This document shows, piece by piece, positions 1 to 8,997 of a DNA stretch of 64,000 nucleotides. This DNA comes from an uncultured Paenibacillaceae bacterium (lineage in GTDB: Bacteria > Bacillota > Bacilli > Paenibacillales > K13): assembly GCA_913056365.1 (NCBI GenBank), contig CAJXLT010000002.1:434001-498000 (forward strand), in the 5' to 3' direction. A program made the position numbers and the translations under genes. The number at the start of each line of letters is the position of its first letter. Position 1 is the stretch's first letter. The notes under the pieces were generated by a model. The model saw only the letters and a program-made list of their open reading frames with translations. It did not search any database and had not been told where the DNA came from.

Positions 1-785
1 GCATACTTAATATTTGCCATCAAGGACTGTTCTTCCACAATCAAATAATCACTGCCATTGTCGCGATCTGTAACTATACGGTAATCTTTATTAGCTTCCC
101 CTTCCTTGACGTCCATCATCGAGTAGCGGTCCGCTGAGCTTCCGATTCCGCCGATAGATTGATCTCCAGACAGCAGCATCACTCCGCCGTCTTCCCCAAG
201 CTCCCAATTGCTAATCGGTTCCATTAAATTCTCTACACTAATCCACGAACCAATAAAAACGTTCGCATTCACGGCAATCATTTTGTACATCGCATAGCCA
301 TCCGCAGTCTCTACAACCCGCCACTCCTTATCCGGCGGCTCCTCTGCGGACGTAAGCAGCGTGTCAATATTATCATATATAACTTCTCGTTCTTGATATG
401 TATTCTTCTGCGTAGATAAGATTAGATCATTGTTCTTGCGCAAGTAGACGAATATCGAATCCACCATCTCGTAATACCCAATCGTAATATTCAGTTTATT
501 AATAATTCGCAACTTGGTCAGCATATATTCATTGCTGTCCGACACATACGCATTAATAATACTGACATCCTGATCATTAAGCATGCCATATAAGAACAAG
601 TTCGTCTGATATAGAACATTGTCCGTATTCTTCGTATAGAGATCCAGCAAATTGCTATGATTCTTAGAAATTTGATCGCGCACGATATTGATCGCGTAAT
701 AATTACTGTAATACAAAAAAATCGCTAATGGGATGGTGACCAATAAAAAACCAGCTAAAATTCTGAGTTTCACGGATTGCAGCAT
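1..785 (-). CDS. Sensor histidine kinase, N-terminal part (cut by window edge)
   Basis: The reading frame is open from an ATG at 785 to the left edge, about 261 codons. It starts with a short basic N-terminus and a membrane helix (residues about 8-24, containing ILAGFLLVTIPLAIFLYY), followed by a long extracytoplasmic region with helical stretches such as ISKNHSNLLDLYTKN and YMLTKLRIINKLN. This is the usual front end of YesM-type two-component sensor kinases of Paenibacillus (one helix, cache-like sensor, second helix, HAMP, kinase), but HAMP and kinase domains lie outside the window, so the family is an inference. A strong AAGGGGAAC ribosome site precedes the ATG. A terminator on the right separates it from the floA operon. 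Ligand unknown. Confidence 0.75.
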   Translation of the reverse strand, partial: MLQSVKLRILAGFLLVTIPLAIFLYYSNYYAINIVRDQISKNHSNLLDLYTKNTDNVLYQTNLFLYGMLNDQDVSIINAYVSDSNEYMLTKLRIINKLNITIGYYEMVDSIFVYLRKNNDLILSTQKNTYQEREVIYDNIDTLLTSAEEPPDKEWRVVETADGYAMYKMIAVNANVFIGSWISVENLMEPISNWELGEDGGVMLLSGDQSIGGIGSSADRYSMMDVKEGEANKDYRIVTDRDNGSDYLIVEEQSLMANIKY

Positions 786-882
786 GTAGGTTCCCCTTTG
801 GTTCGAATAGGCGCTACTCCTATTGTAATAAGCAGATTTGGGCTTGGCAACCTTTGCTTCACAATGATCCGTACGAATAAAC

Positions 883-933
883 AAAAAAAGAAGATGGCAT
901 AACCGACTTGAAGCCGGTTCCGACCATCTTCTT
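883..933 (-). terminator. Rho-independent terminator of the nfeD-floA operon
   Basis: A 10-bp perfect stem (AAGAAGATGG at 888-897 with CCATCTTCTT at 924-933) encloses a second short stem (AACCG/CGGTT). Read on the minus strand it is followed by a run of T (plus-strand A run at 883-889). It lies just after the stop of the 140-aa gene. Confidence 0.85.
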
Positions 934-938
934 TCATG

Positions 939-1361
939 CTATCTTCTGTACGGTCTCTTCGCTCGCGGCGGTCCGAACACTTCGGACCACATCATTCCAA
1001 GCCTAGCATCATCTGCCGATGGACGATGTTCAGCCGTTATTCGGACTGGACTCGCGGATTCCGGACGTATCCGGTACGGACGAAGCGGCTTCGAATCCGG
1101 TACTGGTTGTGTTGCGCCTTCTGATTCATAAGCTTGAAGTGCCTCCATATATTTATTCTCAGGTTCCACATCGTAGGCTTCTGTCTCCCAATGATCCAGC
1201 TCTCTCGACGGCTGCGGCTCTTCATTCGTGAATGTCGGCATGCCTGATCCTTGCCTCCGAGGACGTACCGGTTCCGCTTCCTTGCGCTTTCGAAACAAAG
1301 CGCTGATCAAGCCAATCACAATTAACAAGATTAGCGGATTGCCGAATAGTACATCAAGCAT
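939..1361 (-). CDS. Small membrane-anchored protein of unknown function downstream of floA
   Basis: A 140-aa protein with one N-terminal hydrophobic helix (residues about 4-20, containing LFGNPLILLIVIGLISALF) followed by a basic stop-transfer (RKRKE) and a hydrophilic, proline- and charge-rich tail ending in RAKRPYRR. The layout predicts a single-pass protein with a cytoplasmic or surface tail of low complexity. It starts 2 bp after the floA stop, so it is the last gene of an nfeD-floA-X operon before the terminator. I do not recognise a family. By position it could act with the flotillin-like FloA in membrane microdomains, but nothing in the sequence shows that. Confidence 0.7.
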   Translation of the reverse strand: MLDVLFGNPLILLIVIGLISALFRKRKEAEPVRPRRQGSGMPTFTNEEPQPSRELDHWETEAYDVEPENKYMEALQAYESEGATQPVPDSKPLRPYRIRPESASPVRITAEHRPSADDARLGMMWSEVFGPPRAKRPYRR

Positions 1362-1363
1362 AC

Positions 1364-2338
1364 TTATTCATCCTTTTCTTGATCGCGGCCGAAGGATGAT
1401 CTCATCTGTGTATCAGCATCAATATTTTTGAAGTTCATGTAATCCATAACACCAAGCTTGCCGCTACGCAACGCTTCGGCCATAGCTTGCGGTACTTGCG
1501 ATTCAGCCTCTACAACCTTCGCTCTCATCTCAACGACGCGCGCGGACATTTCCTGCTCCTGCGCCACAGCCATCGCTCTGCGCTCTTCGGCCTTCGCCTG
1601 TGCGATTTGCTTGTCTGCTTCCGCCTGATCGGTTTGGAGCGTTGCCCCGATGTTCCGACCGACATCGATGTCAGCAATATCTATGGATAAGATTTCGAAT
1701 GCGGTTCCCGCATCAAGCCCTTTCTCCAACACGGTGCGTGAAATCGTATCTGGATTTTCCAACGTTTCCTTATGGCTTCCGGCCGAACCTACTGTCGTGA
1801 CGATCCCTTCCCCTACGCGGGCAATAATCGTCTCTTCACCGGCACCCCCGACCAAGCGGTCGATATTAGCACGAACCGTAACACGCGCCCGCACCTTCAC
1901 CTCAATGCCGTCCTTGGCAACCGCTGCTACAATCGGCGTCTCGATGACTTTCGGATTGACACTCATCTGCACAGCTTGCAGCACGTCTCTCCCCGCGAGA
2001 TCAATGGCAGCTGCCCGTTCGAACTCCAAGTCAATATCTGCACGCTGTGCAGCGATCAATGCATTGACGACACGGTCCACATTACCGCCTGCCAAGTAAT
2101 GGCTTTCCAATTGATTCGTAGACAGGTTAAGCCCTGCCTTCGTTGCCTTGATCAACGGATTCACAACGCGGCTTGGAATAACCCTCCGAATTCGCATCGC
2201 AACCAAGGTTACGATACCGACTCTAACGCCTGAGAACCACGCGGAAATCCAGAGCATCACTGGCACGAAGCTGAAGAAGACCGACAATGCAATAATAATA
2301 ATGGCACCAAATAACAAATACATCACTAATGGATCCAT
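1364..2338 (-). CDS. floA: Flotillin-like protein FloA
   Basis: A 324-aa SPFH/flotillin-like scaffold (YqfA, UPF0365 family) that organises functional membrane microdomains. Residues about 5-30 form a membrane hairpin ([28 protein letters not shown]); the central domain contains the family signatures [19 protein letters not shown] and [19 protein letters not shown]; the C-terminal part is an Ala/Glu-rich coiled coil ([18 protein letters not shown]). Length matches the family (about 330 aa). It lies 29 bp downstream of nfeD; an NfeD-type protease next to a flotillin is a widely conserved pair. A TCCTCC-complement ribosome site precedes the ATG. High certainty. Confidence 0.96.
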   Translation of the reverse strand: MDPLVMYLLFGAIIIIALSVFFSFVPVMLWISAWFSGVRVGIVTLVAMRIRRVIPSRVVNPLIKATKAGLNLSTNQLESHYLAGGNVDRVVNALIAAQRADIDLEFERAAAIDLAGRDVLQAVQMSVNPKVIETPIVAAVAKDGIEVKVRARVTVRANIDRLVGGAGEETIIARVGEGIVTTVGSAGSHKETLENPDTISRTVLEKGLDAGTAFEILSIDIADIDVGRNIGATLQTDQAEADKQIAQAKAEERRAMAVAQEQEMSARVVEMRAKVVEAESQVPQAMAEALRSGKLGVMDYMNFKNIDADTQMRSSFGRDQEKDE

Positions 2339-2367
2339 AGTTCCTCCTTGAATTGATTTATTTTCAA

Positions 2368-3729
2368 TTAATTAGACTCTTCTTTCTGTTCGCGCACGAC
2401 AACCCGATTTCCTTCTATTCGGATCACGACAATCTCTGTGTGCGCCGCGATAAATTCTCCACTAGTCACGACGTCGACACGCTCTTCTCCAATGAACGCA
2501 GTGCCTGACGGACGCAATGCAGTGGAAGCTAAGCCTGTTTGACCAAGCAAGTGCATGCGATCGTTCGCCGAACGATAACCGACATCCCGAGTCATCTGAT
2601 CCTGCAGAATGAATCGCTTCCATACACCCTTCTTGCCAAAGTACTTGCCTACAATAGCGAGGACAACAATCGCTACGAGCACGGCGATGCCAAGCGACAA
2701 CAGCGCCTGCTCTGTACTGTACGCTGCTAGGACAACGCCGCTCAATAAGCTGAGAATACCCAATGTGCCAAGTATGCCAAAGCTCGGTATAAATAATTCC
2801 AATATCATCAGCAATGCCCCTCCAACGAATAACAGCACATGTTCGGAGCCGGCGAACCCTGCTGCGAAATTGCCAAAGAAGTATAAGCCGAACGAAGCAA
2901 GCCCTACAATCCCCGGTATGCCAAATCCGGGTGCAATGATTTCTATCCCTATGCCAACAATGCCGATTAGGATCAAGATAGTCATGACAATCGGATTCGT
3001 CAAGAAGGTGGCAACCTTCTCGGCAAGGCTCAACTCAACTGTAATGATCTGCATCTGTGTGATCCCCAGTTGTTCTTGAACGCCTTCTAGCGAGTCGGCT
3101 ATTCCTTCGGCATACCCTGTCGCTACTGCTTCCTGTGCTGTAAATGTAATCAACTCGCCTGGTCCGTATGTCTTGTCGAGTTCCTTAACTTCCAATGGTC
3201 GGCTGTCATCAACCATCTTCACCGCATAATCACCGTTACGGTCGTTCATCTCGGCAGCTGCGCGCATGTTGCCTGCCCAAGTTGAGATTAGCTTGGAATC
3301 CTCAATACGATTGCCTGCTCCGTCCACGATCGCAGCTGCTCCGATTGTGCTTCCGGGAGCCATTATGATTTGGTCAGCATTCAATGCGATGTAGCTGCCT
3401 GCTGAGATCGCCTTACCATTGACGAACGCTACTGTCGGTATGGTCGCCTCACGAATCGACTCGCCGATACCCATCGCTGAGTCGAGCCTGCCGCCAAGCG
3501 TATCGATATCCAATACAATGTAGGCCGCATAGTTGGACTCCGCTTCTTCGATTGAACGCTCGATGAAGTGTGCTAATCCGTTCTCAATCCCATGCTTGAC
3601 CGGAATGACATAGATCAGCTCATTCGTCTGCTCTTCGGCTTCGACAGCCATGGGAGTCAAGCTTAGTGCTGCAAGCACAATGGCTACAGCCACCATCCAG
3701 AAGGCCGAACGTCTGGAGAACAGCCTCAT
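2368..3729 (-). CDS. nfeD: NfeD family membrane-bound serine protease (ClpP class)
   Basis: A 453-aa long-form NfeD (YqeZ type). I place the start at the ATG at 3729 because AGAAGGAGG lies 7 nt upstream and because a signal-like helix (residues about 8-25) then begins immediately; a longer frame upstream lacks this support. Residues about 36-235 are a ClpP-like protease domain with the motif [13 protein letters not shown] (probable nucleophile near Ser112). Four or more hydrophobic helices follow (residues about 255-375), then a soluble NfeD OB-fold end ([20 protein letters not shown]). The gene sits just upstream of floA; such pairs are thought to act together in membrane quality control. 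Substrate unknown. Confidence 0.94.
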   Translation of the reverse strand: MRLFSRRSAFWMVAVAIVLAALSLTPMAVEAEEQTNELIYVIPVKHGIENGLAHFIERSIEEAESNYAAYIVLDIDTLGGRLDSAMGIGESIREATIPTVAFVNGKAISAGSYIALNADQIIMAPGSTIGAAAIVDGAGNRIEDSKLISTWAGNMRAAAEMNDRNGDYAVKMVDDSRPLEVKELDKTYGPGELITFTAQEAVATGYAEGIADSLEGVQEQLGITQMQIITVELSLAEKVATFLTNPIVMTILILIGIVGIGIEIIAPGFGIPGIVGLASFGLYFFGNFAAGFAGSEHVLLFVGGALLMILELFIPSFGILGTLGILSLLSGVVLAAYSTEQALLSLGIAVLVAIVVLAIVGKYFGKKGVWKRFILQDQMTRDVGYRSANDRMHLLGQTGLASTALRPSGTAFIGEERVDVVTSGEFIAAHTEIVVIRIEGNRVVVREQKEESN

Positions 3730-3865
3730 GCCATAACCTCCTTCTGTGTAGATGTCGACATATTCAGTTTCCCCTCTGTATGCCGCTTTATCGCTTGGAA
3801 TACTATGTATTACGTTACATGGGAAAACATGTTTCATGATTTATGATAGCATTGGCGAAACAAAT

Positions 3866-3911
3866 AAAAAGAGATCGCCTCGTAGCATTCTCTCGCCACA
3901 GAGCCGACCTC
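3866..3911 (-). terminator. Terminator of the rpsU-yqeY unit
   Basis: On the minus strand GAGGTCGGCTC (3911-3901) pairs with GAGGCGATCTC (3881-3871), 10 of 11 positions counting one G-T pair, followed by TTTTTATTT. It lies between the yqeY stop and the nfeD start and separates the two units. Confidence 0.7.
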
Positions 3912-3945
3912 TATTCAATACAGCATGTCCTTACGGAACATAGCA

Positions 3946-4389
3946 TTAACTTAATTGCTGTAGGACTAGTTGATTCACTATCTTGCCGTCTGCCCGTCCT
4001 TTGACCTTCGGCATTAAAGCTCCCATCACTTTCCCCATCTCGGCTTTAGAAGAAGCACCGACTTCCTGGATGGTCTGTTGTACAATTGCCTTGACTTCTT
4101 CTTCTGTCAGCTGCTTAGGAAGGTACTCATGAATCACTTCAATTTCCTTCTGCAATTGCTCGACCAGATCATCGCGCCCGGCCTTCTGAAATTCCTGGAG
4201 GGAATCCTTGCGTTGTTTGAGCTCACGATTTATGATATCAAGAACGTCTTCCTCTCCCAATTCCTTACGCTGGTCGATTTCGATGTTCTTGATCGATGAA
4301 CGGATCATTCGGATCACGGAGAGTTTGAATTTATCCTGGTTCTTCATCGCTTGTTTCATATCGTTGGTTAATCGTTCTGTCAAGCTCAT
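3946..4389 (-). CDS. yqeY: GatB/YqeY domain protein
   Basis: A 147-aa protein matching the YqeY family along its length: N-terminal SLTERLTNDMKQAMKNQDK, the VIRMIRSSIKN segment, and the C-terminal tRNA-interaction-like domain with GKVMGALMPKVKGRADGK. The domain resembles the tail of GatB, the amidotransferase subunit that recognises misacylated tRNA; the free-standing protein's cellular role is not firmly known. It follows rpsU by 15 bp, the order found in B. subtilis (rpsU-yqeY). Family assignment is certain, role is not. Confidence 0.95.
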   Translation of the reverse strand: MSLTERLTNDMKQAMKNQDKFKLSVIRMIRSSIKNIEIDQRKELGEEDVLDIINRELKQRKDSLQEFQKAGRDDLVEQLQKEIEVIHEYLPKQLTEEEVKAIVQQTIQEVGASSKAEMGKVMGALMPKVKGRADGKIVNQLVLQQLS

Positions 4390-4404
4390 GAGTCGAAACT
4401 CCTC

Positions 4405-4578
4405 CTAGAACTTTCTCTTACGCGCTGCTTCCGACTTCTTCTTGCGCTTAACGCTTGGCTTCTCATAATGCTTGCGCTTCTTGATTTCGGCGAGAACCCC
4501 GTCCTTCGCGAGACCTTTCTTAAAGCGGCGAAGCGCAGCGTCAAGAGATTCATTTTTGCGAACTTTAGTTTCAGACAC
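4405..4578 (-). CDS. rpsU: 30S ribosomal protein S21
   Basis: A 57-aa basic protein with the bS21 signature ([18 protein letters not shown], then [18 protein letters not shown]). I take the GTG at 4578 as start because GGAGGGAGGG lies 7 nt upstream and the protein then has the normal S21 length; a frame extending to 4662 is not supported by homology. It joins the platform of the small subunit. It begins the rpsU-yqeY transcription unit. Confidence 0.97.
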   Translation of the reverse strand: MSETKVRKNESLDAALRRFKKGLAKDGVLAEIKKRKHYEKPSVKRKKKSEAARKRKF

Positions 4579-4665
4579 CAGATTTCCCTCCCTCCGAACA
4601 GACCGTCCAATTGAAACGGTGTAACACACTTCATTATATGTGATAGAGAAAAGCCGTGTCAACCG

Positions 4666-4995
4666 TTAAAAGGCACTTAGTTTTTCCCCGCCCATTAAAT
4701 GGTAATGGAGATGGAACACGATTTGTCCCGCGTCTGCACCACAATTGTTGAGCAGTCTATACCCGCTCGCTATCCCTTGCTCATCTGCCACAATCTGGGC
4801 TGCCCTATGTATGTCAGCCACGATGGAGAAGTCCGACACGTCATTCATAGTCGGGATGTGCTCCTTAGGCGCAATCAGCACATGCACAGGAGCCTTCGGA
4901 TCAATATCCGCAAAGGCGATGACACGCTCATCCTCATAAAATTTTGTTGAAGGCAGCTCACCCTTCACAATTTTACAAAAAATACAATCTGACAT
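4666..4995 (-). CDS. hit: HIT family nucleotide-binding protein (HinT-like)
   Basis: A 109-aa histidine-triad protein. It has the N-terminal CIFCKIVKGELPS zinc/structural segment, the IDPKAPVHVLIAPKEH strand, and the catalytic triad HLHYHLMGG near residues 95-103. Members hydrolyse AMP-lysine or aminoacyl-AMP phosphoramidates; some Firmicute members are called Hit/HinT. The length is typical. AGAAGGAGG-like ribosome site just upstream. Located between addA and rpsU as a single gene. Confidence 0.95.
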   Translation of the reverse strand: MSDCIFCKIVKGELPSTKFYEDERVIAFADIDPKAPVHVLIAPKEHIPTMNDVSDFSIVADIHRAAQIVADEQGIASGYRLLNNCGADAGQIVFHLHYHLMGGEKLSAF

Positions 4996-5082
4996 CTTCT
5001 GACCTCCTTCTCATTACATAATCTATAGCAATCATAGCTTAAGCAGCAAGGTGAAGTCCAATAGATTAGCACACGTTCCTGC

Positions 5083-8000
5083 CTACAGACGAACGACATG
5101 CGCTCCGTCGAAGAGGAAAATATAGGACTCTGCAACTGGCTCGCCCCATATTCGTTCGATCGCTCTAGCGTATAACTGCAATTGCATGCGATAGCTGTCT
5201 GCTACGTGCTGCGGTGTTCTCCCCCGTAATGAATCTGTTTTGTAATCAAGTAATACCCAGCCTTGCTCATCGCGAAACAAGCAGTCAATTACCCCTTGCA
5301 TCAGCACGGATTCGCCAGCAAGGCTCGCGTCGTGCTCCCCGTATACTTCTTCGACTGGAAGCGCATAGCTGAACGGCAGCTCCCGTCGAACATCAGACGA
5401 TGCAAGCATCCGACGACCGAGATCTGTTGCGAAGAAAGCCGCAATGACTTGTGGATTGATCTCTTGCAGCTGATCGGATCGAAGCATCAACTGCTCCCCC
5501 ATGCGTTGCAGTTCTACATGAACCTGCTCTTCACCCAATTCTGGTGCAAGCGTAATCGCCTGCATGACAGCATGATAGACTGTTCCTTTCTCCGCTGCGG
5601 TCATCCCGCGTTCCTCTGCGAAGCGAGGCCGCCGCAGCAGTCTGTGCCGGAAGGAAGCCGCCGTCTCGCTATGGACGACTGTTCCGTCAGGCAGAACGCC
5701 TGCTGCTTGATACTCTTCTTCCTTCTGCCAGTGGCGCTCGCCCATCCGTTTCAATTCAGATACAGACGTTTTGGATAGCAGGCCTGACGCCGCTTCATAC
5801 GGATATCGCCATTGCAATATGCTGCTAATTCGCCGACTATGGGCACTCTCACTCCAATCGGGCAGACTGTCGCCATTTCGAATCGCAGCCATCGTGTGCT
5901 CATCCGCCATCCACTCACTGGCAGGCGCTGCTTGTCCTGCTGCGTCCGGACCTAACGTAATCACTTTCCAACAGGACGTATCCTGACGAAGCCATGCAGG
6001 CGCTGCATGGCGGCTAGCATCTTGACGCAACGAATCAGCGGCAGGATGTCGAATGAGGGACGGTCCTAGCCAATCCAAGAAGGAGCTTGCTTCCGTAAGG
6101 AGTGTGGACGGCAACTGAAGCTCAGCAATCTCTGCAGCAGCATCCCACCGCTGCAACGCTTTCTCGCGATTTTGCACAGTGCCGACCATAATTAATTTTT
6201 CCTTCGGTCGCGTCAAGGCCACATACAGAATCCTCATCTCCTCTGCCAGCATCTCCAACCGCATGCGATGACGAATCGCCATGTACGGCAGAGATGGGTA
6301 ACTGACATGCAGCTCGCGATCGACCACTTTCGGTCCGAAGCCGAGTTCCTTATGCAATAGAAATGGCGACTGGACATCTTGTTGGTTGAATTTTTTACCA
6401 AGACCTGCAACGAACACTACCGGAAATTCCAAGCCTTTGCTCTTATGAATAGACATTATCCGCACAACATCCTCTTGCTCGCCTAACGCTCGGGCTGCAC
6501 CCAGATCATTCCCGCTGTCACGGATCTTCTCGATAAATCGCAGAAATCGGAACAAGCCGCGGAACGAAGTGGCTTCGTATTGTCGTGCACGGTCATACAA
6601 TACCCGCAAATTCGCTTGTCGCTGCGCGCCTCCCGGCAATCCTCCTACAAAGTCGTAAAGGCCGGTATCCCTGTACAGATCCCAGATTAATGTAGACAAG
6701 GCGTCTAGCGCTGCTTGCTGCCGCCATGCACGCAGCCGCTGCAAGAACAGCTTCAGCTTATCCCGCAATGCAGATTCAGAGCCATCCTCATCGCCAACAT
6801 AGGCTGTAACTGCATCATAATAGCTCATGCCTTGGCGCCCTGTTCTGATTACAGCCAGCTCCTCTGCCCGCAAGCCGACAACAGGCGAGCGGAGAACAGC
6901 CGCAAGCGGAATATCCTGCTGCGGATTGTCGATCAGCGAGAGCAGAGACAACGCCCACTCCACCTCGCCTGCGCGGAAATAACCAGTCTGCAATTCTGCA
7001 TAAGCAGGAATGCCCATCAAGCGGAATTCCTCCATCATCTCTGGTGCCCATTGCTGTGTAGCACGGAGCAGGATGACCATATCTTGATAAGCAACAGGAC
7101 GGTATCCCTTCAGCTTCTTGTCATACACTTGCATAGGTGCCGAACCGTCTGCTCCCATGAACTGACGTATACGGCGGGCGATCAGCCTAGCCTCAAGCTG
7201 AGCCGCCAGCAGATCAGAAGTGTCTTCTCCTTCTCCATCCTCACCTTCCTCTTGTTCATCACCGCGTTCTGCGTTATGATCTTCCCGATCAACTACGAGC
7301 AGCTCCACATCAAGATCCTGCAGATCATTCATAGGAGCCGGGAAGCCCTTGCCGTACTTAAGCTCCGCTCCCTCATCATATTCAATTTCGGCAACTTGCT
7401 CGCGCATCATTTGTCTGAACAGAAAATTGACACCGTCTATAACCTCTTGTCGACTGCGGAAATTACGAGCAAGATCTATGCGCACTCCTGATGACGCATC
7501 AAGCTGAGCCGCGCTTCCTCCACTAGCAATTGAATCAGGTTCGACAGATACTTCCGTCAGCATAGTCTGGTCGATACGCTCGAACTGTTTGTACTTAGCA
7601 AGGAATAAGCCGGGATCAGCAAGTCGGAAGCGGTAAATACTCTGCTTCACATCTCCAACCATAAACCGTTTACCCGCTCCCCCAGCCAATAAGGATAGAA
7701 TCGTCTCCTGAACCAAATTCGTATCTTGATACTCATCGACTAGCACTTCTGCGAAATGCTCGCGATATGTCTCAGCCGCATCTGACGGTATTAGGTCACT
7801 AGGCGTTGACTCTGGATGACGCAAGATGAACAATGCCAAATGCTCAAGATCTGAGAAATCCAGCAAGCCTTTGTCTCGCTTCATCAACGTATAGGTCTCA
7901 TCGAACGATTCGACAAATTCGGCGAGTTCTTCCATGAGGGGAGCTAATGCAAGCACCTCGCTGCGCATGTCGTCAGGTGTTCGGGCGAACCATTCCCGAT

Positions 8001-8997
8001 TCGTTCTCTCCAGCTTCTCCTTCGCCTTCTTCCGCAAGCCGCTCGCCTTATCTTGCAAGCTCTTGTCATATTCATCGCCTCTGCACGCCTTCAGCCTGCC
8101 GAAAGCTACAGCTTGGAAGGCGCTGTACATGGACTCCCAATCTTGTTCCATGCAAGCTTCGCGCAGAACCAACGCCATCTCCAGTTCAGACTCTATTTGC
8201 TCCGCATACGGTACAGGTCCCCCAGGCTCTGCACACAGATCAAGCGCCCGTCGAAGCAGAGAAATTGCAGCATCCACCTGCAAGCGAACCGCAGCAAACA
8301 AGCTTGATGTCCAATGTGTCAATTGCTTGTCGTGTGCGGCATCAGCGAACAGCTTAGCCATACTCGACAGCCAGTGTGAAGGCCACGGATGACTGCGGGA
8401 AAATTCGTGCAGTCGCATAGTAAGTGTCATAAAACCAGCATCGCTGCGCTCCCCGCCGAATACATCTACAAGCTGCCAGAACAAGCTGTCTTCTGGCTTC
8501 GACTCATAACAGCGTTCCAGCAATGTCTCCATCGCCTCTGCACGCAGCAACTCAGCTTCATGCTCGCCGGCAATGCGAAAGCCGGGATCAAGCGGAATAA
8601 GCTGATAATAGCGGCTAATGACCTCCATGCAGAACGAATGCAGCGTCGTAATAGATGCTCGGTGAATCAAGGCAAGCTGCCTGCGTATATGTGGAGAATC
8701 CGGATTCCGTTCCAGTTCGTCCTCCAACGCTTCACGTATGCGTCCGCGCATCTCATCCGCGGCAGCTTTCGTAAAGGTGGAGACGAGCATCCGATCAATA
8801 TCGATCGGGTCATCTTCATCCAATACGCGGCGAATAATTCGCTCAACGAGTACAGCTGTTTTGCCAGATCCGGCAGCCGCAGCTACCAAAATATCTGTAC
8901 CGCGTGCTGTGATAGCAGCCCACTGCTCATCTGTCCATGCAACGTCTGGCGGCTTAGGCACATCAGTATATGAGGCACGCTTGCTGTCCTTATTCAT
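5083..8997 (-). CDS. addA: ATP-dependent helicase/nuclease subunit A (AddA)
   Basis: A 1304-aa UvrD-superfamily helicase with a C-terminal RecB-type nuclease. Seen are the Walker A AAAAGSGKTAVLVERI (residues about 38-53), motif II DEYQDTN (about 421), the QSIYRFRLADP motif III, motif VI VALTRPKE, and nuclease residues in GTVYHAVMQ (about 1137) and LLDYKTD (about 1250). With AddB it processes double-strand breaks to a recombinogenic 3' end, the Firmicute equivalent of RecBCD. Its start overlaps the addB stop by 8 bp, so the two are translationally coupled. Length fits the family (about 1200-1300 aa). Confidence 0.97.
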   Translation of the reverse strand: MNKDSKRASYTDVPKPPDVAWTDEQWAAITARGTDILVAAAAGSGKTAVLVERIIRRVLDEDDPIDIDRMLVSTFTKAAADEMRGRIREALEDELERNPDSPHIRRQLALIHRASITTLHSFCMEVISRYYQLIPLDPGFRIAGEHEAELLRAEAMETLLERCYESKPEDSLFWQLVDVFGGERSDAGFMTLTMRLHEFSRSHPWPSHWLSSMAKLFADAAHDKQLTHWTSSLFAAVRLQVDAAISLLRRALDLCAEPGGPVPYAEQIESELEMALVLREACMEQDWESMYSAFQAVAFGRLKACRGDEYDKSLQDKASGLRKKAKEKLERTNREWFARTPDDMRSEVLALAPLMEELAEFVESFDETYTLMKRDKGLLDFSDLEHLALFILRHPESTPSDLIPSDAAETYREHFAEVLVDEYQDTNLVQETILSLLAGGAGKRFMVGDVKQSIYRFRLADPGLFLAKYKQFERIDQTMLTEVSVEPDSIASGGSAAQLDASSGVRIDLARNFRSRQEVIDGVNFLFRQMMREQVAEIEYDEGAELKYGKGFPAPMNDLQDLDVELLVVDREDHNAERGDEQEEGEDGEGEDTSDLLAAQLEARLIARRIRQFMGADGSAPMQVYDKKLKGYRPVAYQDMVILLRATQQWAPEMMEEFRLMGIPAYAELQTGYFRAGEVEWALSLLSLIDNPQQDIPLAAVLRSPVVGLRAEELAVIRTGRQGMSYYDAVTAYVGDEDGSESALRDKLKLFLQRLRAWRQQAALDALSTLIWDLYRDTGLYDFVGGLPGGAQRQANLRVLYDRARQYEATSFRGLFRFLRFIEKIRDSGNDLGAARALGEQEDVVRIMSIHKSKGLEFPVVFVAGLGKKFNQQDVQSPFLLHKELGFGPKVVDRELHVSYPSLPYMAIRHRMRLEMLAEEMRILYVALTRPKEKLIMVGTVQNREKALQRWDAAAEIAELQLPSTLLTEASSFLDWLGPSLIRHPAADSLRQDASRHAAPAWLRQDTSCWKVITLGPDAAGQAAPASEWMADEHTMAAIRNGDSLPDWSESAHSRRISSILQWRYPYEAASGLLSKTSVSELKRMGERHWQKEEEYQAAGVLPDGTVVHSETAASFRHRLLRRPRFAEERGMTAAEKGTVYHAVMQAITLAPELGEEQVHVELQRMGEQLMLRSDQLQEINPQVIAAFFATDLGRRMLASSDVRRELPFSYALPVEEVYGEHDASLAGESVLMQGVIDCLFRDEQGWVLLDYKTDSLRGRTPQHVADSYRMQLQLYARAIERIWGEPVAESYIFLFDGAHVVRL

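Noticed and set aside
6715-7491. A 258-codon plus-strand frame inside addA
   Set aside because: It is antisense to a clearly coding helicase region, has Cys/His-rich unnatural composition and no ribosome site.
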